64,000 nucleotides of DNA from Streptomyces syringium (GCF_017876625.1 NZ_JAGIOH010000001.1:4051501-4115500), one strand, 5' to 3'. Shown: positions 23,012 to 32,602, counted from the stretch's first letter. Program-made: numbers and translations. The notes: generated by a model not told the origin, from the sequence alone.

Positions 23012-24517
23012 TCAGATCTGGCGGGCGATGTGCTCCGCCGCGGCGATCACCGTGAGGTTGGTGGCGGCCGAGGGCACGTCCGGGAAGATCGACGCGTCCA
23101 CGACGCGCAGTCCCTCGACCTCGCGTACCGCGCCGAGCCGGTCGGTGACGGCGGTCGGGTCGTCGTCGGCGCCCATCGGGGCGGTCGACGTGGGGTGGTG
23201 GTACGTGTCGAGGGTCGCGAGGACCGAGCGTTCGATCTCCTCGTCGCCCCGCGCGCCCGCACCCGGGCTGATCTCCTCGGTGATCAGGCCCGCGAGCGGT
23301 TCCGCGGCGCCGATCCGGCGGGCGAGCCGCACCCCCTCCAGCAGCCGCCGCCGGTCGGCGGGCTCGGCGAGGAAGTTCAGGTCGATGCGCGGCGGCGCCC
23401 CGGGGTCGCGGCCGGTCAGCGTCAACGTCCCCCGGGAGCCGGGCCGTACGAGCGCCACGGCGAGGACGAAGCCGATGCCCGTCGGGCTCTGATCGTGGTC
23501 GTACAGGTGCGTCGCGGTGATGTGCAGATCCAGCTCCCCCTCGCCCGCCTCGGAACTCGCCGTCCATACCTTCGCGCCGATCACGGGGATGCTCGCCCCG
23601 AACCTCTCCGGGTCGGCGGCGTAGGCGTTGCCGGAGAAGGGGTGGTCCTGCAGCCGCCGCCCCACGGGCAGATCGGCGACGAGCGGGATGCCGAGGGCGG
23701 CCAGGTCGTCCGCCGGGCCGATCCCCGAGCGCAGCAGGACGGCGGCGCTGCCGTACGTACCCGCCGAGAGGATCACCTCCGCGGCGCGCAGCTCCGTGCC
23801 GTCGGCGAGGACGACGCCCCGCGCGCGGGAGCCCCGGAAGAGGACCCGGTCCACGAGGGACTCGCCCCGGACGATGAGATTGCCCCGGGAGCGGACGGCC
23901 GGCGTCAGATAGGCCATGCCGGTGTTGACGCGCACGCCGTCGCGCACGTTCATCGGATACGGGCCGACGCCCTCGGGATCCGCGCCGTTGAAGTCGTGGC
24001 AGGCCCGGATGCCCACCGACCGGGCCGCCTCCACGAAGGCGCGCTGCATGGGGCTGACGTCGTCGAGACCGAACTGCTCGACGGGCAGCGGGCCCGTGCG
24101 GCCGTGGAGCGCCTCGTCGCCGCCGTCCGTGGACTCCAGGGCGATGAAGGCGGGCAGCACCTCCTCGTACGACCAGCCCTTGAGCCCGGCCTCGGTCCAG
24201 CGGGCGAAGTCCGAGGGCAGCGCGCGGACGGCGACCGCACCGCCCGTCGCGGAGCTGCCGCCCAGCACCTTGCCCCGGGAGGCGTCGATGGGGTGGCCGA
24301 TGGAGCCCGGCTCGGAGCGGTAGCCCCAGTCGTGACCGGTGGCACCGCCGAACACATTGCTGGAGGCGACGGCCTCGGGATAGGCGTGCGGCCCGTAGAC
24401 GGGACCGGCCTCCAGCAGCAGCACCACCCGGGAGGGGTCCTCGGAGAGACGAGTGGCGAGCACGGCTCCGGCGGAACCGCCGCCGACGATGATCGTGTCG
24501 TAGGTGCGGTCACTCAT
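23012..24517 (-). CDS. GMC-family FAD-dependent oxidoreductase
   Basis: The 501 aa enzyme begins DTIIVGGGSAGAVLATRLSE, the GMC Rossmann FAD motif. It continues with RGKVLGGSSATGGAV (PROSITE GMC-1 region) and ends with VDASIFPDVPSAATNLTVIA, the C-terminal GMC signature. The active-site His is probably in TYHHPTSTAPMG. Members oxidise choline, alcohols or aryl alcohols. No betaine-pathway genes adjoin it, so the substrate is open. The ATG is at 24517 behind GGAGAG. Confidence 0.9.
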   Translation of the reverse strand: MSDRTYDTIIVGGGSAGAVLATRLSEDPSRVVLLLEAGPVYGPHAYPEAVASSNVFGGATGHDWGYRSEPGSIGHPIDASRGKVLGGSSATGGAVAVRALPSDFARWTEAGLKGWSYEEVLPAFIALESTDGGDEALHGRTGPLPVEQFGLDDVSPMQRAFVEAARSVGIRACHDFNGADPEGVGPYPMNVRDGVRVNTGMAYLTPAVRSRGNLIVRGESLVDRVLFRGSRARGVVLADGTELRAAEVILSAGTYGSAAVLLRSGIGPADDLAALGIPLVADLPVGRRLQDHPFSGNAYAADPERFGASIPVIGAKVWTASSEAGEGELDLHITATHLYDHDQSPTGIGFVLAVALVRPGSRGTLTLTGRDPGAPPRIDLNFLAEPADRRRLLEGVRLARRIGAAEPLAGLITEEISPGAGARGDEEIERSVLATLDTYHHPTSTAPMGADDDPTAVTDRLGAVREVEGLRVVDASIFPDVPSAATNLTVIAAAEHIARQI

Positions 24518-24708
24518 GACGTCTCTCCTCCGTCGTCCTCGCCGACCGGGGTCGGCCTGACGGGATCCGACGCTACGGAGAACGGCTGATTCGGGAATCT
24601 GTCATCGCATCGGTCAGTGGGCCGGGAAATGACCTGCGCCGGGGCCGGACGGTCGCCGGGGAACGGCAGGTGGCCCGGCGTCCTGTGGCGCGCATCACAT
24701 CCGGCCCG

Positions 24709-24736
24709 TGTCACATCCGGGCCGCCTGCTCCCATC
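24709..24736 (+). promoter_or_regulatory. Candidate ECF41-type promoter
   Basis: TGTCACA (24709-24715) followed after 17 bases by CATC matches, from memory, the ECF41 promoter pattern TGTCACA-N16-CGTC closely. It lies 38 bases before the start of the oxidoreductase/ECF41 operon. The TCACATCCGG within it also occurs 16 bases upstream. Confidence 0.55.
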
Positions 24737-24773
24737 TGGTGGGCGTCAGCAAGCGAGCCGAGGAGACGGAACG

Positions 24774-25979
24774 ATGAGCGCACAGCAGGAGACCGGTACG
24801 GCGACCGCGCACCGCGTGGTGATCCTGGGGGCGGGATACGCGGGCATGGCCGCGGCCGTTCAGCTCGCGGCCAGGGTGAAGGGGTGCGAAGAGGTGCGGG
24901 TGACGGTGGTGAACGCGCAGGAGCGGTTCACCGAGCGCATGCGGCTGCACATGACGGCGACCGGGCAGCCGCTCGCCGAGCTGAGCGTCCCGGAGCTGCT
25001 GGAGGGCACGGGCGCGCGGTTCGTGCGCGGCTGGGTCACGGCGGTGGACGCGGACGCGAAGACGGTGCGGATCGACGACGACCGGGTGCTGCCCTACGAC
25101 ACGCTGGTGTACGGGCTGGGCGGGGTCACCGACACCTCGGCGGTGCCGGGGGCCGAGGACCACGCGTACACCCTGAGCAGCGCTCAGGACGCCGAGTTGC
25201 TGGCCGACCGGCTGGCGGGGCTCAGGAGCGGCACGGTGGTGGTCGCGGGCAGCGGGCTGACCGGCGTCGAGTCGGCCGCGGAGATCGCCGAGCGGCACCC
25301 GCGGCTGAGCGTGGTGCTGCTGGGCGGGCAGGAGCCCGGTGCGGCCATGAACCCGAAGGCCAGGGCGTATGTGCAGGCCGCACTCGACCGGCTGGGCGTC
25401 CGGGTGCGGGCCGGCGCCGAGGTGGTGAAGGTGCTGCCCGGCGCGGTGGAGCTGGCGGACGGGGAGAGCATCGAGACCGACGCGGTCCTGTGGACGGGCG
25501 GCACGCGGGTGTCGCCGCTGGCGGCCGCCGCCGGGCTGGCCGTCGACGAGCGCGGACGCGTCGTCACCGATGCCGCGCTGCGGTCGGTGTCCCACCCCGA
25601 GGTGTACGCGATCGGCGACGCGGCCGCGATCCGCCAGGGGTACGGCGTCATGCACGGCACCTGCCAGGGCGGCATGCCGACCGGGGTGCACGCCGCGCTG
25701 TCGATCGACCGGATGCTCAGGGGCAGGCAGCCCAAGCCGTTCCGCTTCGGCTACTACCACACGCCGGTGAGTCTGGGACGCGGTGACGCCGTGGTGCAGT
25801 TCACCCGGCCCGATGACAGCCCCCGCCGGTTCTGCCTGGTCGGCCGCATGGCCGTCCGGTACAAGGAGACGGTGACCGCCTCCCCTTGGCCGACGTACGG
25901 CCGTATGAAGAAAATGCCCGCCTCGGGCGCGTTCTGGCCCCGCGGGGGCCGCTTCACCCGGGCCCGGGGGACCAAGTGA
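24774..25979 (+). CDS. FAD/NAD(P)-dependent oxidoreductase (NDH-2-like) of an ECF41 locus
   Basis: The 401 aa flavoprotein has the FAD-binding motif VVILGAGYAGMAAAVQLA, a second dinucleotide motif (VVVAGSGLTGVESAAEIA, NAD(P)H) and VYAIGDAAAI near the C-terminus. It resembles type II NADH dehydrogenases and AIF-like reductases. The ATG at 24774 has GAGGAG upstream. Its stop overlaps the GTG of an ECF41 sigma factor. ECF41 loci typically pair the sigma gene with an oxidoreductase, carboxymuconolactone decarboxylase or epimerase, so this is its expected target. Confidence 0.88.
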   Translation: MSAQQETGTATAHRVVILGAGYAGMAAAVQLAARVKGCEEVRVTVVNAQERFTERMRLHMTATGQPLAELSVPELLEGTGARFVRGWVTAVDADAKTVRIDDDRVLPYDTLVYGLGGVTDTSAVPGAEDHAYTLSSAQDAELLADRLAGLRSGTVVVAGSGLTGVESAAEIAERHPRLSVVLLGGQEPGAAMNPKARAYVQAALDRLGVRVRAGAEVVKVLPGAVELADGESIETDAVLWTGGTRVSPLAAAAGLAVDERGRVVTDAALRSVSHPEVYAIGDAAAIRQGYGVMHGTCQGGMPTGVHAALSIDRMLRGRQPKPFRFGYYHTPVSLGRGDAVVQFTRPDDSPRRFCLVGRMAVRYKETVTASPWPTYGRMKKMPASGAFWPRGGRFTRARGTK

Positions 25980-26896
25980 CCGATCTGTCCGCCCACCTCG
26001 GCCAGCAGGTCTTCCACGAGCACCGGCGGCTGCTGTTCTCCGTCGCCTACCGCCTCCTCGGCAGCGCGGCCGATGCCGAGGACGTGGTCCAGGACGCCTG
26101 GATCAAGTGGTCCGCCGGGGACCGCTCGCAGGTGGCCGACCCCAAGGCGTACCTGACGCGCATCGTCTCGAACCTGGCACTGGAACGGCTGCGCTCCACC
26201 CGGCACAAGCGGGAGACCTACGTGGGGCCGTGGCTGCCGGAACCCGTCCTCACCGGCGGGGACGCCTCCGAGATCGTCACGGACGCCGAGTCCGTGTCGA
26301 TGGCCATGCTGGTGGTGCTGGAGACGCTCAGCCCGCTGGAGCGCGCGGTGTTCGTGCTGAAAGAGGTCTTCGGCTTCAGCCACGCCGAGATCGCCGAGGC
26401 GGTGGAGCGTTCCGAGGCCGCGGTGCGGCAGGCCGCGCACCGGGCCCGCGAGCACGTGCGGGCCCGGCGACCGCGCTTCACCGCCGACCGGTCGCGGCAG
26501 CGCCAAGCCACCGAGCGGTTCTTCGCCGCCGCGACCGGCGGGGACGTCAACGCCCTGATGGAACTGCTCTCCCCGGACGTCACGCTGTGGACCGACGGCG
26601 GCGGCAAGGTCCGCCAGGCCCTGCGTCCGGTGGTGGGCGCGGCCACGGTGGCGGCATGGTTCGCGGCCATCGGCACCGTCACCTACCAGGGCGTCGAGCC
26701 CGCCGACATGAAGGCCGAACTCGTCGGGATCAACGGGGGGCCGGGCATCGTGTTCCGCGGGCCGGGACGCGTGATCGCCACCGTCACCTTCGACTTCGAC
26801 GCCGACGGTCGCATCACCGCCATCCACAATGTGGCCAACCCGGACAAACTCCAGGCCGTCGCCGACGGCGCCGCCCACGACCTCGGAACGCGGTGA
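25976..26896 (+). CDS. ECF41 sigma factor with SnoaL-like C-terminal domain
   Basis: The 306 aa protein has region 2 (SAADAEDVVQDAWIKW), the ECF41 linker motif WLPEP, region 4 (VFGFSHAEIAEAVERSEAAVRQ), then an NTF2/SnoaL-like domain with DGGGK and NPDKL. These three motifs are the published signature of ECF41. The fused domain takes the place of an anti-sigma factor and tunes activity. The GTG start overlaps the stop of the oxidoreductase gene. A TGTCACA promoter upstream of the pair fits autoregulation. Confidence 0.93.
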   Translation: MTDLSAHLGQQVFHEHRRLLFSVAYRLLGSAADAEDVVQDAWIKWSAGDRSQVADPKAYLTRIVSNLALERLRSTRHKRETYVGPWLPEPVLTGGDASEIVTDAESVSMAMLVVLETLSPLERAVFVLKEVFGFSHAEIAEAVERSEAAVRQAAHRAREHVRARRPRFTADRSRQRQATERFFAAATGGDVNALMELLSPDVTLWTDGGGKVRQALRPVVGAATVAAWFAAIGTVTYQGVEPADMKAELVGINGGPGIVFRGPGRVIATVTFDFDADGRITAIHNVANPDKLQAVADGAAHDLGTR

Positions 26897-26911
26897 GCGT
26901 CGTCGTGCCGT

Positions 26912-26933
26912 GCGCGGGCGTCGGCGCCCGCGC
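26912..26933. terminator. Hairpin between convergent genes
   Basis: Perfect nine-base arms with a TCGG loop lie between the ECF41 gene and the convergent PAS gene and can end both transcripts. Confidence 0.65.
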
Positions 26934-26939
26934 CGTCCG

Positions 26940-29900
26940 TCAGTTGGTCCCTATCTTCGCCAGCAGGTCCACGATGCGCCCCTGCACCTCCGTGCTCGTC
27001 GACCGCTCCGCGAGGAAGAGGACAGTCTCGCCCGAGGCCAGCCTCGACAGTTGGGCCGGGTCGGTGTCGGCGGAGGTGTAGACGACGAGCGGCGTGCGGT
27101 TCAGCAGGCCGTTGCCGCGCAGCCAGTCGACGATGCCCGCGCGGCGGCGCCGCACCTGCATCAGGTCCATGACCACCAGATTCGGGTGCGTCTGCGCCGC
27201 GAGCGCCACCGCGTCCGCGTCCGTCGCCGCCCGCGCCACCTGCATGCCGCGCCGCTCCAGCGTCGCCGTCAGGGCGTCGGCGATCGGCTCGTGCTCCTCG
27301 ATCAGCAGCACGCGCGGCGGGTGCATCTCGCTGTCGCGCGGGGTCAGCGCCTTCAGCAGGACGGCCGGGTCGGCACCGTACGCCGCCTCCGCCGTGGCCT
27401 GCCCGAGCCCCGCCGTCACCAGCACCGGCACCTCGGCCGCCACGGCGGCCTCGCGCAGCGACTGCAGCGCGGTACGGGTGATCGGCCCGGTCAGCGGGTC
27501 GACGAACAGCGCGGCCGGGTACGCCGCGATCTGCGCGTCCACCTCCTCGCGCGACTGCACGATCACCGGGCGGTAGCCGCGCTCGGTCAGCGCCGCCTGC
27601 GTCGAGTCGTCGGGCGCCGGCCACACGAGGAGGCGCCGCGGGTTGTCCAAGGGCTCCGGCGGCAACTCGTCGTCCATCGGCGGCCGTCCGGCCGGGGCGG
27701 CCTCGGTGACCTCCACGGCGCCGTTGGGTCCGTCGAGCAGCTCGGGCCCCTCGGCGGCGCCCTCGTCCGGTGCTCCTATGGCGAAGGCCCGGCCCTCGGA
27801 GGCGTCGCGCAGCCGTGGCCGCGCGGCGGGCGCCGGAGCGCCCTGCGCGTCGGCGGCCTGCGCGTTGCCCTGCGCGGGCTCCCGCTCGCCCTCGGCCGGA
27901 TTCCCGAGCTTGCGCCGCCGCCCGGACCCTCCGGCGGGCGTCCCCGCGGCGGGCGTCCCGCCGAACGGCACGCCCTGCCCCAGCGTCCGCACGCTGAACC
28001 CCCGCGAGGCGTCGGCGCCGTGCGGCTGCTGCGCCTGCTGGGCTGCCGCTCCCGGCTCCTCGGCGAGCGCGCGCCGCGCGCGGCGGCGGCCGGTGGGCGG
28101 CGTGGCGTCGGCGACGGCCTGCGGTTCGGCTGCGGCGCCCGCGCCGGGTGCGGGCGCGCCCGATACGTCCTGGCCGGGGCCGGACTGCGCGGGTGCGCCC
28201 GTGCCCGGGCGGGCGAAGGCCGGGGGACCTGCCGGGGCGTTCGCTCCGGGTTGCTGGGGAGGAACGGCCGCGTCGGCCGCCTCGGTGCGCGCAGCCCCTT
28301 GCGGGGCAGCCGCGTCAGACGCGGTCCCGCGCGGATGCGCGGGGTTGGCGCCCGGGAGGGCGAACGGGGCGGGACTGTCGGGGCCCGCGCCCGGCGTCGT
28401 CCCGGGGGTGTGCGGCGGGGCGACGCCCGCGCGGCCGAACGGTGCCGGACCGTCGGGGTCTGCGGCACCCTGCGGACCCGCGTGGGGCCGGGGAGACGTA
28501 CCGGCCCCGGACGCGTCAGGTGTCGACCCGTGCGGATGCGCGGAGTTCGCGCCCGGGAGGGCGAACGGGGCGGGACTGTCGGGGCCCGCCCCCGGTGCCG
28601 TCCCGGGGGTGTGCGTCGGGGCGATGCCGCCGAGGCCGAAGGGTGCGGGCCCGTCCGGGCCGGTGGTCCCCTGCGGGGTGGCCGGGTCGGCGTGGGGCCG
28701 GGGAGGTGTGGCTGTCCGGGCGGTGTCGGGTGCCGTCGCTTGTGGAGGTGCGGAGTCCGCGCCCGGGAGGCTGAACGGTGCCGGACGTTCGGGGCCTGCG
28801 GCACCCTGCGGGCCCGTGTGGGGCCGGGAAGGCGTGCCCGTTCCGGCCGTGTCGGGCGTCGACCCGTGCGGATGCGCGGAGTTCGCGCCCGGGAGGGCGA
28901 ACGGGGCGGGACTGTCGGGGCCTGTGGCACCCTGCGGGCCCGTGTGGGGCCGGGAAGGCGTACCGGCCCCGGACGCGTCAGGTGCCGCCCCGTGCGGGCG
29001 CGCGCCCGACTGCCCGGCGCCGGGCGCCGCGGAAGGCCGCTGCGGGGGCGTGGGGGCACCCGGTGTCCCCGGTGTCCCCGGTGTCGGTCCGGGGGGCTGC
29101 GTCGGGGCGATGCCGCCGAGGCCGAAGGGGACGGGCCCGCTGGGGCCCGCGGTCCCCTGCGGGGCGGTCGGTCCGGCGTGGGGCCGGGAAGGCGCGCCCG
29201 CCTCGGACGCGTCAGGTGTCGCCCCGTGCGGATGCGCCGCGAGGCCGGCCGCACCCGTGGCGGGCGGGCCGCCGGGGGCCGTGGTGCCGGGGCGTCGCGG
29301 AGGCCTGGAGTCACCCGGCGCGCCCGCCACGCCGCCTCGTGTTGTCCCGGGCGGGCGTGCCGGGGCGACGCCCGCGATGCCCGCGAGGCCGAACGGCACG
29401 GGTCCGACCGGAGCCGGGCTCCCCTGGCCGGGGCGAAGTGCCGCGCTTTCGCCGGTGTCCGCCGGGTCGGCCTGACCGGGCGCCCCGCCCATGGTGAACG
29501 GGCCGCCCGGAGAAGAGGCGGCACCGGCTGCGGTGCCCGGGCGCCGGGAGACGCCCGGGTGCGGCGCGGCGCCGGCCCGGGGAGAGCCGCCGGGGCCCGC
29601 GTGCGGGTCGGTGTGAGCGTCCGGCCCGTTCCCGGTCCGCCGACGCGCGTCGGCGTGGGCTTCCCGCTCGGGAACGGGCTTGCGGTCGGCGTCGGCCGGG
29701 GGGAGGGCGAACGCGGCGCGCGGGGCGTCCGGTTCGGCGCTCGTCTGGCCGGGGATCGGACGGCTCGGGGCCTCCGCGAGAGCGCGGCGGGCACGGCGGC
29801 CCGTGGGGGCGCCGGCCGCGCCGGAACCGTCCGGGGCATCGGACTCGGGCGTCCGGTCGGCCTCGGCGGGCGGCAGCGCGAACGCCGTCCGGGGCCCCTC

Positions 29901-31856
29901 GGCCTGCGGGGCCTGCGCAGCCTGCGCGGGCTCCCGCCGCGCCCGGCGCCCGGTCGACGCCGTCGCCTGCGGGGGCACCAGCCCGGCACCGTCGGTGCCC
30001 TGGTCCGCCGTTTCCGAACCGCCGCCGCGACCGTGCCGGTTGGCCCGCGCGGCTTGCTGCGCCTCGGCGTCCGCCGCCACGGGCGGCTGCTCCTCCTCGG
30101 AGCTGCGCCGCGCCCGTCGCCGCCCGGTGGGCTGCGGGGCGGCCGGCTCGCCGCCGCCTTGCGGCTCCGCCGGCCCGCCGGGCTTCTCGGCGGGAGCCAG
30201 GAACGCGTCGGTCCGCGACTGCCCCCTGCCGTCCGTCGCGGGCGCACCCGCGTCCCGGCGGGCCCGCCGCCCGGAAGGCCGGTCGGCGGCAGGCTCCTCG
30301 GCGGGAGCCTCCGCCGTGCCCCGCGCGCGCTGCGCGGGCAGCGGCATGACCGTCGTCGCGTTCTGCGTGTCCCCGGCCGTCGACCGCTCCGTGGACTCCG
30401 GCACCGGGCCGCCCTCCGCGGCGACCGGCACCTCCAGGACGTACGCGTGCCCGCCCGCCGCACCCGGCACCTCATGCGTCTGCAGCACGCCGCCGTGGCG
30501 GCGCACGATGCCCTCGACCAGGGGGGTGTGGACCGGGTCGCCACCGGGGAACGGCCCCCGGACCTCGACGCGGACGACCTCGCCGCGCTGCGCCGCCGCC
30601 ACCACGATCGTGGAGTCACCGGCGGCACCGGTCGTGCCGCCCGTCGCGTCGACACCCGCCACGTCCGCGATCAGGTGCGCGAGCGCCTGCGCGAACCGCT
30701 CCGCGTCGACCTCGGCCTCGATCGGCGGCGCGTGCACCGCGAACTGCGCGCGCCCCGGCCCGATCAGCTCGATCGCACCCTCGACGCCCGCCGCCACGAC
30801 CGTGTCGAGCGCGACCTTCTCCCGCACGAGCTTGCTCTCGCCCGCGTCCAACTCCTGATAGGCCAGGACATTGTCGACAAGCGTCGCCATCCGCGCGTAC
30901 CCGGCGGACAGGTGATGCAGGATCTGATTGGCCTCGGGCCACAGCTGTCCGGCCGGGTCGGCGGCCAGCGTGCCCAGCTCGCCGCGCAGCCGCTCCAGCG
31001 GGCCGCGCAGCGAGTCGCCCAGCACCGCCAGGAGCTGCGCGTGCCGGGCGGCGAGGGCGTCGTACGCGCGGCGGTCGGTGAACGTCATCACCGCGCCGAC
31101 GAGCTGCTCGCCGTCCCGCACGGGCGCCGTGGTGAGGTCGACGGGCACCGAGCGGCCGTCCTTGGCCCACAGCACCTGCCCGCGCACCCGGTGCTTGCGA
31201 CCGGAGCGCAGCGTGTCGGAGATCGGCGACTCCTCGTACGGGAACGGGGTGCCGTCGGCGCGGGAGTGCTGGATCAGGGGGTGCAGCTCCTGGCCGCCGA
31301 GATCGCTGGCGCGGTAGCCGAGGATCTGCGCGGCGGAGGGGTTGACGAGGACGACCTTGCCGGCGATGTCGACGCCGACGACGCCCTCGGCGGCCGCGCG
31401 CAGGATCATCTCGGTCTGGCGCTGCTGGCGGGCCAGTTCGGCCTCGGTGTCCACCGTGCCGGTCAGGTCCCGCACGACGATCATCAGCAGTTCGTCGCCG
31501 GTGTAACTGGCGTGGTCCGCGTACGGGGTGCGGCCGTCCTCGAGGTTGGCGCTCGTGACCTCGACGGGGAACTCGGTGCCGTCCGTGCGGTGCGCGACCA
31601 TCCGGGTCGGCTTGGTGCGCGCGTCGGCGGTGTCCGGCAGCCGCATCGAACCGGGGATGCGCCGGGAGTCGAATTCGGGCAGCAGGGAGAGCAGTCCGCG
31701 CCCGACGAGCCCGGTGCCGGGCACCTCGAAGGTCTCGAGCGCGATGTGATTGGCGTTGACGACCGTGCCGTTGCAATTGACGAGCAACAGGGCGTCGGGC
31801 AGGGCGTCGAGTATGGCTGCGAGGCGAGCAGCGCCTCGGGATGGCCTGCTGCTCAC
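26940..31856 (-). CDS. Giant PAS pseudokinase with repeat-rich linker and two receiver-like domains
   Basis: The 1638 aa protein has two PAS domains (about residues 10-115 and 145-260). A histidine-kinase-like core follows in which the H-box reads LGDSLRGPL (about 277-286), so the usual phosphorylated His is replaced by Asp, and the ATPase N-box is degenerate (LIADVAG). A Pro/Ala/Gly-rich, probably disordered linker spans about 480-1395 and contains 42- and 25-residue repeats. Two receiver-like domains end the protein: FVDPLTG in the first and VMDLMQV in the second keep a candidate phospho-Asp, but the usual Lys is not clear in the second. The start is GTG 31856 after AGGAAG. It probably works as a scaffold or sensor rather than as a kinase. 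Confidence 0.85.
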   Translation of the reverse strand: MSSRPSRGAARLAAILDALPDALLLVNCNGTVVNANHIALETFEVPGTGLVGRGLLSLLPEFDSRRIPGSMRLPDTADARTKPTRMVAHRTDGTEFPVEVTSANLEDGRTPYADHASYTGDELLMIVVRDLTGTVDTEAELARQQRQTEMILRAAAEGVVGVDIAGKVVLVNPSAAQILGYRASDLGGQELHPLIQHSRADGTPFPYEESPISDTLRSGRKHRVRGQVLWAKDGRSVPVDLTTAPVRDGEQLVGAVMTFTDRRAYDALAARHAQLLAVLGDSLRGPLERLRGELGTLAADPAGQLWPEANQILHHLSAGYARMATLVDNVLAYQELDAGESKLVREKVALDTVVAAGVEGAIELIGPGRAQFAVHAPPIEAEVDAERFAQALAHLIADVAGVDATGGTTGAAGDSTIVVAAAQRGEVVRVEVRGPFPGGDPVHTPLVEGIVRRHGGVLQTHEVPGAAGGHAYVLEVPVAAEGGPVPESTERSTAGDTQNATTVMPLPAQRARGTAEAPAEEPAADRPSGRRARRDAGAPATDGRGQSRTDAFLAPAEKPGGPAEPQGGGEPAAPQPTGRRRARRSSEEEQPPVAADAEAQQAARANRHGRGGGSETADQGTDGAGLVPPQATASTGRRARREPAQAAQAPQAEGPRTAFALPPAEADRTPESDAPDGSGAAGAPTGRRARRALAEAPSRPIPGQTSAEPDAPRAAFALPPADADRKPVPEREAHADARRRTGNGPDAHTDPHAGPGGSPRAGAAPHPGVSRRPGTAAGAASSPGGPFTMGGAPGQADPADTGESAALRPGQGSPAPVGPVPFGLAGIAGVAPARPPGTTRGGVAGAPGDSRPPRRPGTTAPGGPPATGAAGLAAHPHGATPDASEAGAPSRPHAGPTAPQGTAGPSGPVPFGLGGIAPTQPPGPTPGTPGTPGAPTPPQRPSAAPGAGQSGARPHGAAPDASGAGTPSRPHTGPQGATGPDSPAPFALPGANSAHPHGSTPDTAGTGTPSRPHTGPQGAAGPERPAPFSLPGADSAPPQATAPDTARTATPPRPHADPATPQGTTGPDGPAPFGLGGIAPTHTPGTAPGAGPDSPAPFALPGANSAHPHGSTPDASGAGTSPRPHAGPQGAADPDGPAPFGRAGVAPPHTPGTTPGAGPDSPAPFALPGANPAHPRGTASDAAAPQGAARTEAADAAVPPQQPGANAPAGPPAFARPGTGAPAQSGPGQDVSGAPAPGAGAAAEPQAVADATPPTGRRRARRALAEEPGAAAQQAQQPHGADASRGFSVRTLGQGVPFGGTPAAGTPAGGSGRRRKLGNPAEGEREPAQGNAQAADAQGAPAPAARPRLRDASEGRAFAIGAPDEGAAEGPELLDGPNGAVEVTEAAPAGRPPMDDELPPEPLDNPRRLLVWPAPDDSTQAALTERGYRPVIVQSREEVDAQIAAYPAALFVDPLTGPITRTALQSLREAAVAAEVPVLVTAGLGQATAEAAYGADPAVLLKALTPRDSEMHPPRVLLIEEHEPIADALTATLERRGMQVARAATDADAVALAAQTHPNLVVMDLMQVRRRRAGIVDWLRGNGLLNRTPLVVYTSADTDPAQLSRLASGETVLFLAERSTSTEVQGRIVDLLAKIGTN
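28290..29230 (-). repeat. Degenerate tandem repeats within the PAS gene
   Basis: On the plus strand a block beginning at a GGATGCGCGG motif and running through GGCGAACGGGGCGGGACTGT recurs near 28335, 28535 and 28870 almost unchanged. In protein it encodes 42-residue units (PAPFALPGANSAHPHG and onward) mixed with 25-residue units (PAPFGLGGIAPTHTPG and onward). Strain-to-strain length variation is likely. Confidence 0.8.
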
Positions 31857-32046
31857 GACGACGCTTCCTCCCTGGGTTACCGCACCTTGCCGACCCGCTC
31901 GGGCGGCTCGGCGCTGCCCGCTGGCGTGTCACTGAGGGGAGTCTACGGGCTGTGGAGGCGGGCGCGACGGCGGATGGCGGGTGCGGTGGGATACGTCTCC
32001 GGGCACCTCCGGGGCGTCTCGGCGCAGGCCCGACATGCCCCCCGTG

Positions 32047-32490
32047 TCAGTCCTTGGGGGTGCTCCTGAGGTCGCCGAGCAGCTCGGAGAACTTGTTCCA
32101 CCGGGCGATTTCGCACCCGTTCGTCCGGTTGAATTCGGCATTAACCGGGCGGCCTGCCCAGGTGCCCGTCACCCGTGCCTTCTGGTCGCCCCCGTAGATC
32201 ATCGTGCACATCGCGTCGGCGGGTACGGGCGCGAAGGTGTCCTTGCCCCACCGCGTCTGCCCGTCGAGCTGGGCGCACGCCTTCTTCGCGCGCGGGTGCG
32301 TGCCGCCCGCCGGGTGGCAGTACAGGTCGTACGTGCCGTCGAAGGAGCCGCTGTCGGTCACCGTGACGGTGAGGTGGTCGCCGTGCTCGTGCGGGAGGGG
32401 CAGCGGCATGGGGGCGGCCACGGCGGGGACGGCGAACAGGGCCGGGGCCAGCGCGGCGACGGCGGCGAGGGTGAGACGGCGGAGCGGCAT
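32047..32490 (-). CDS. Subtilisin-inhibitor (SSI) family protease inhibitor
   Basis: The 147 aa secreted protein starts at ATG 32490 with a signal peptide (MPLRRLTLAAVAALAPALF, cleaved near AVA|AP). The mature domain has the SSI pattern: LTVTVTDSG, then YDLYCHPAGGTHPRAKKAC, then a reactive loop MCTMIY, then GTWAGRPVNAEF and a last Cys. By alignment to SSI the P1 residue is the Met before Ile, as in the founding inhibitor. Such proteins block subtilisins and trypsin-like proteases outside the cell and help time mycelial lysis. The 50-residue longer frame lacks a signal-like start. Confidence 0.92.
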   Translation of the reverse strand: MPLRRLTLAAVAALAPALFAVPAVAAPMPLPLPHEHGDHLTVTVTDSGSFDGTYDLYCHPAGGTHPRAKKACAQLDGQTRWGKDTFAPVPADAMCTMIYGGDQKARVTGTWAGRPVNAEFNRTNGCEIARWNKFSELLGDLRSTPKD

Positions 32491-32602
32491 CGCGGTACTC
32501 CAGAGGTGCGGACGGGGCTGGGGCCGCGGCGTGGTCCGCCGGGCCCTCACTCCTGACTAACGCGCCGGAGGGCCGGGCGTTGCGCACGAAAGAGCACCAA
32601 GT

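Noticed and set aside
28290..29230. Regularly spaced similar blocks suggesting a CRISPR array
   Set aside because: The blocks keep one reading frame within the PAS gene, vary in length, and encode Pro/Ala-rich protein repeats; no cas genes are present.
26829..32069. A 1746-codon plus-strand open frame opposite the PAS gene
   Set aside because: It is the complement of a real gene with biased codons; its translation is Arg/Gly/Ala-rich low complexity without domains, a typical high-G+C shadow.
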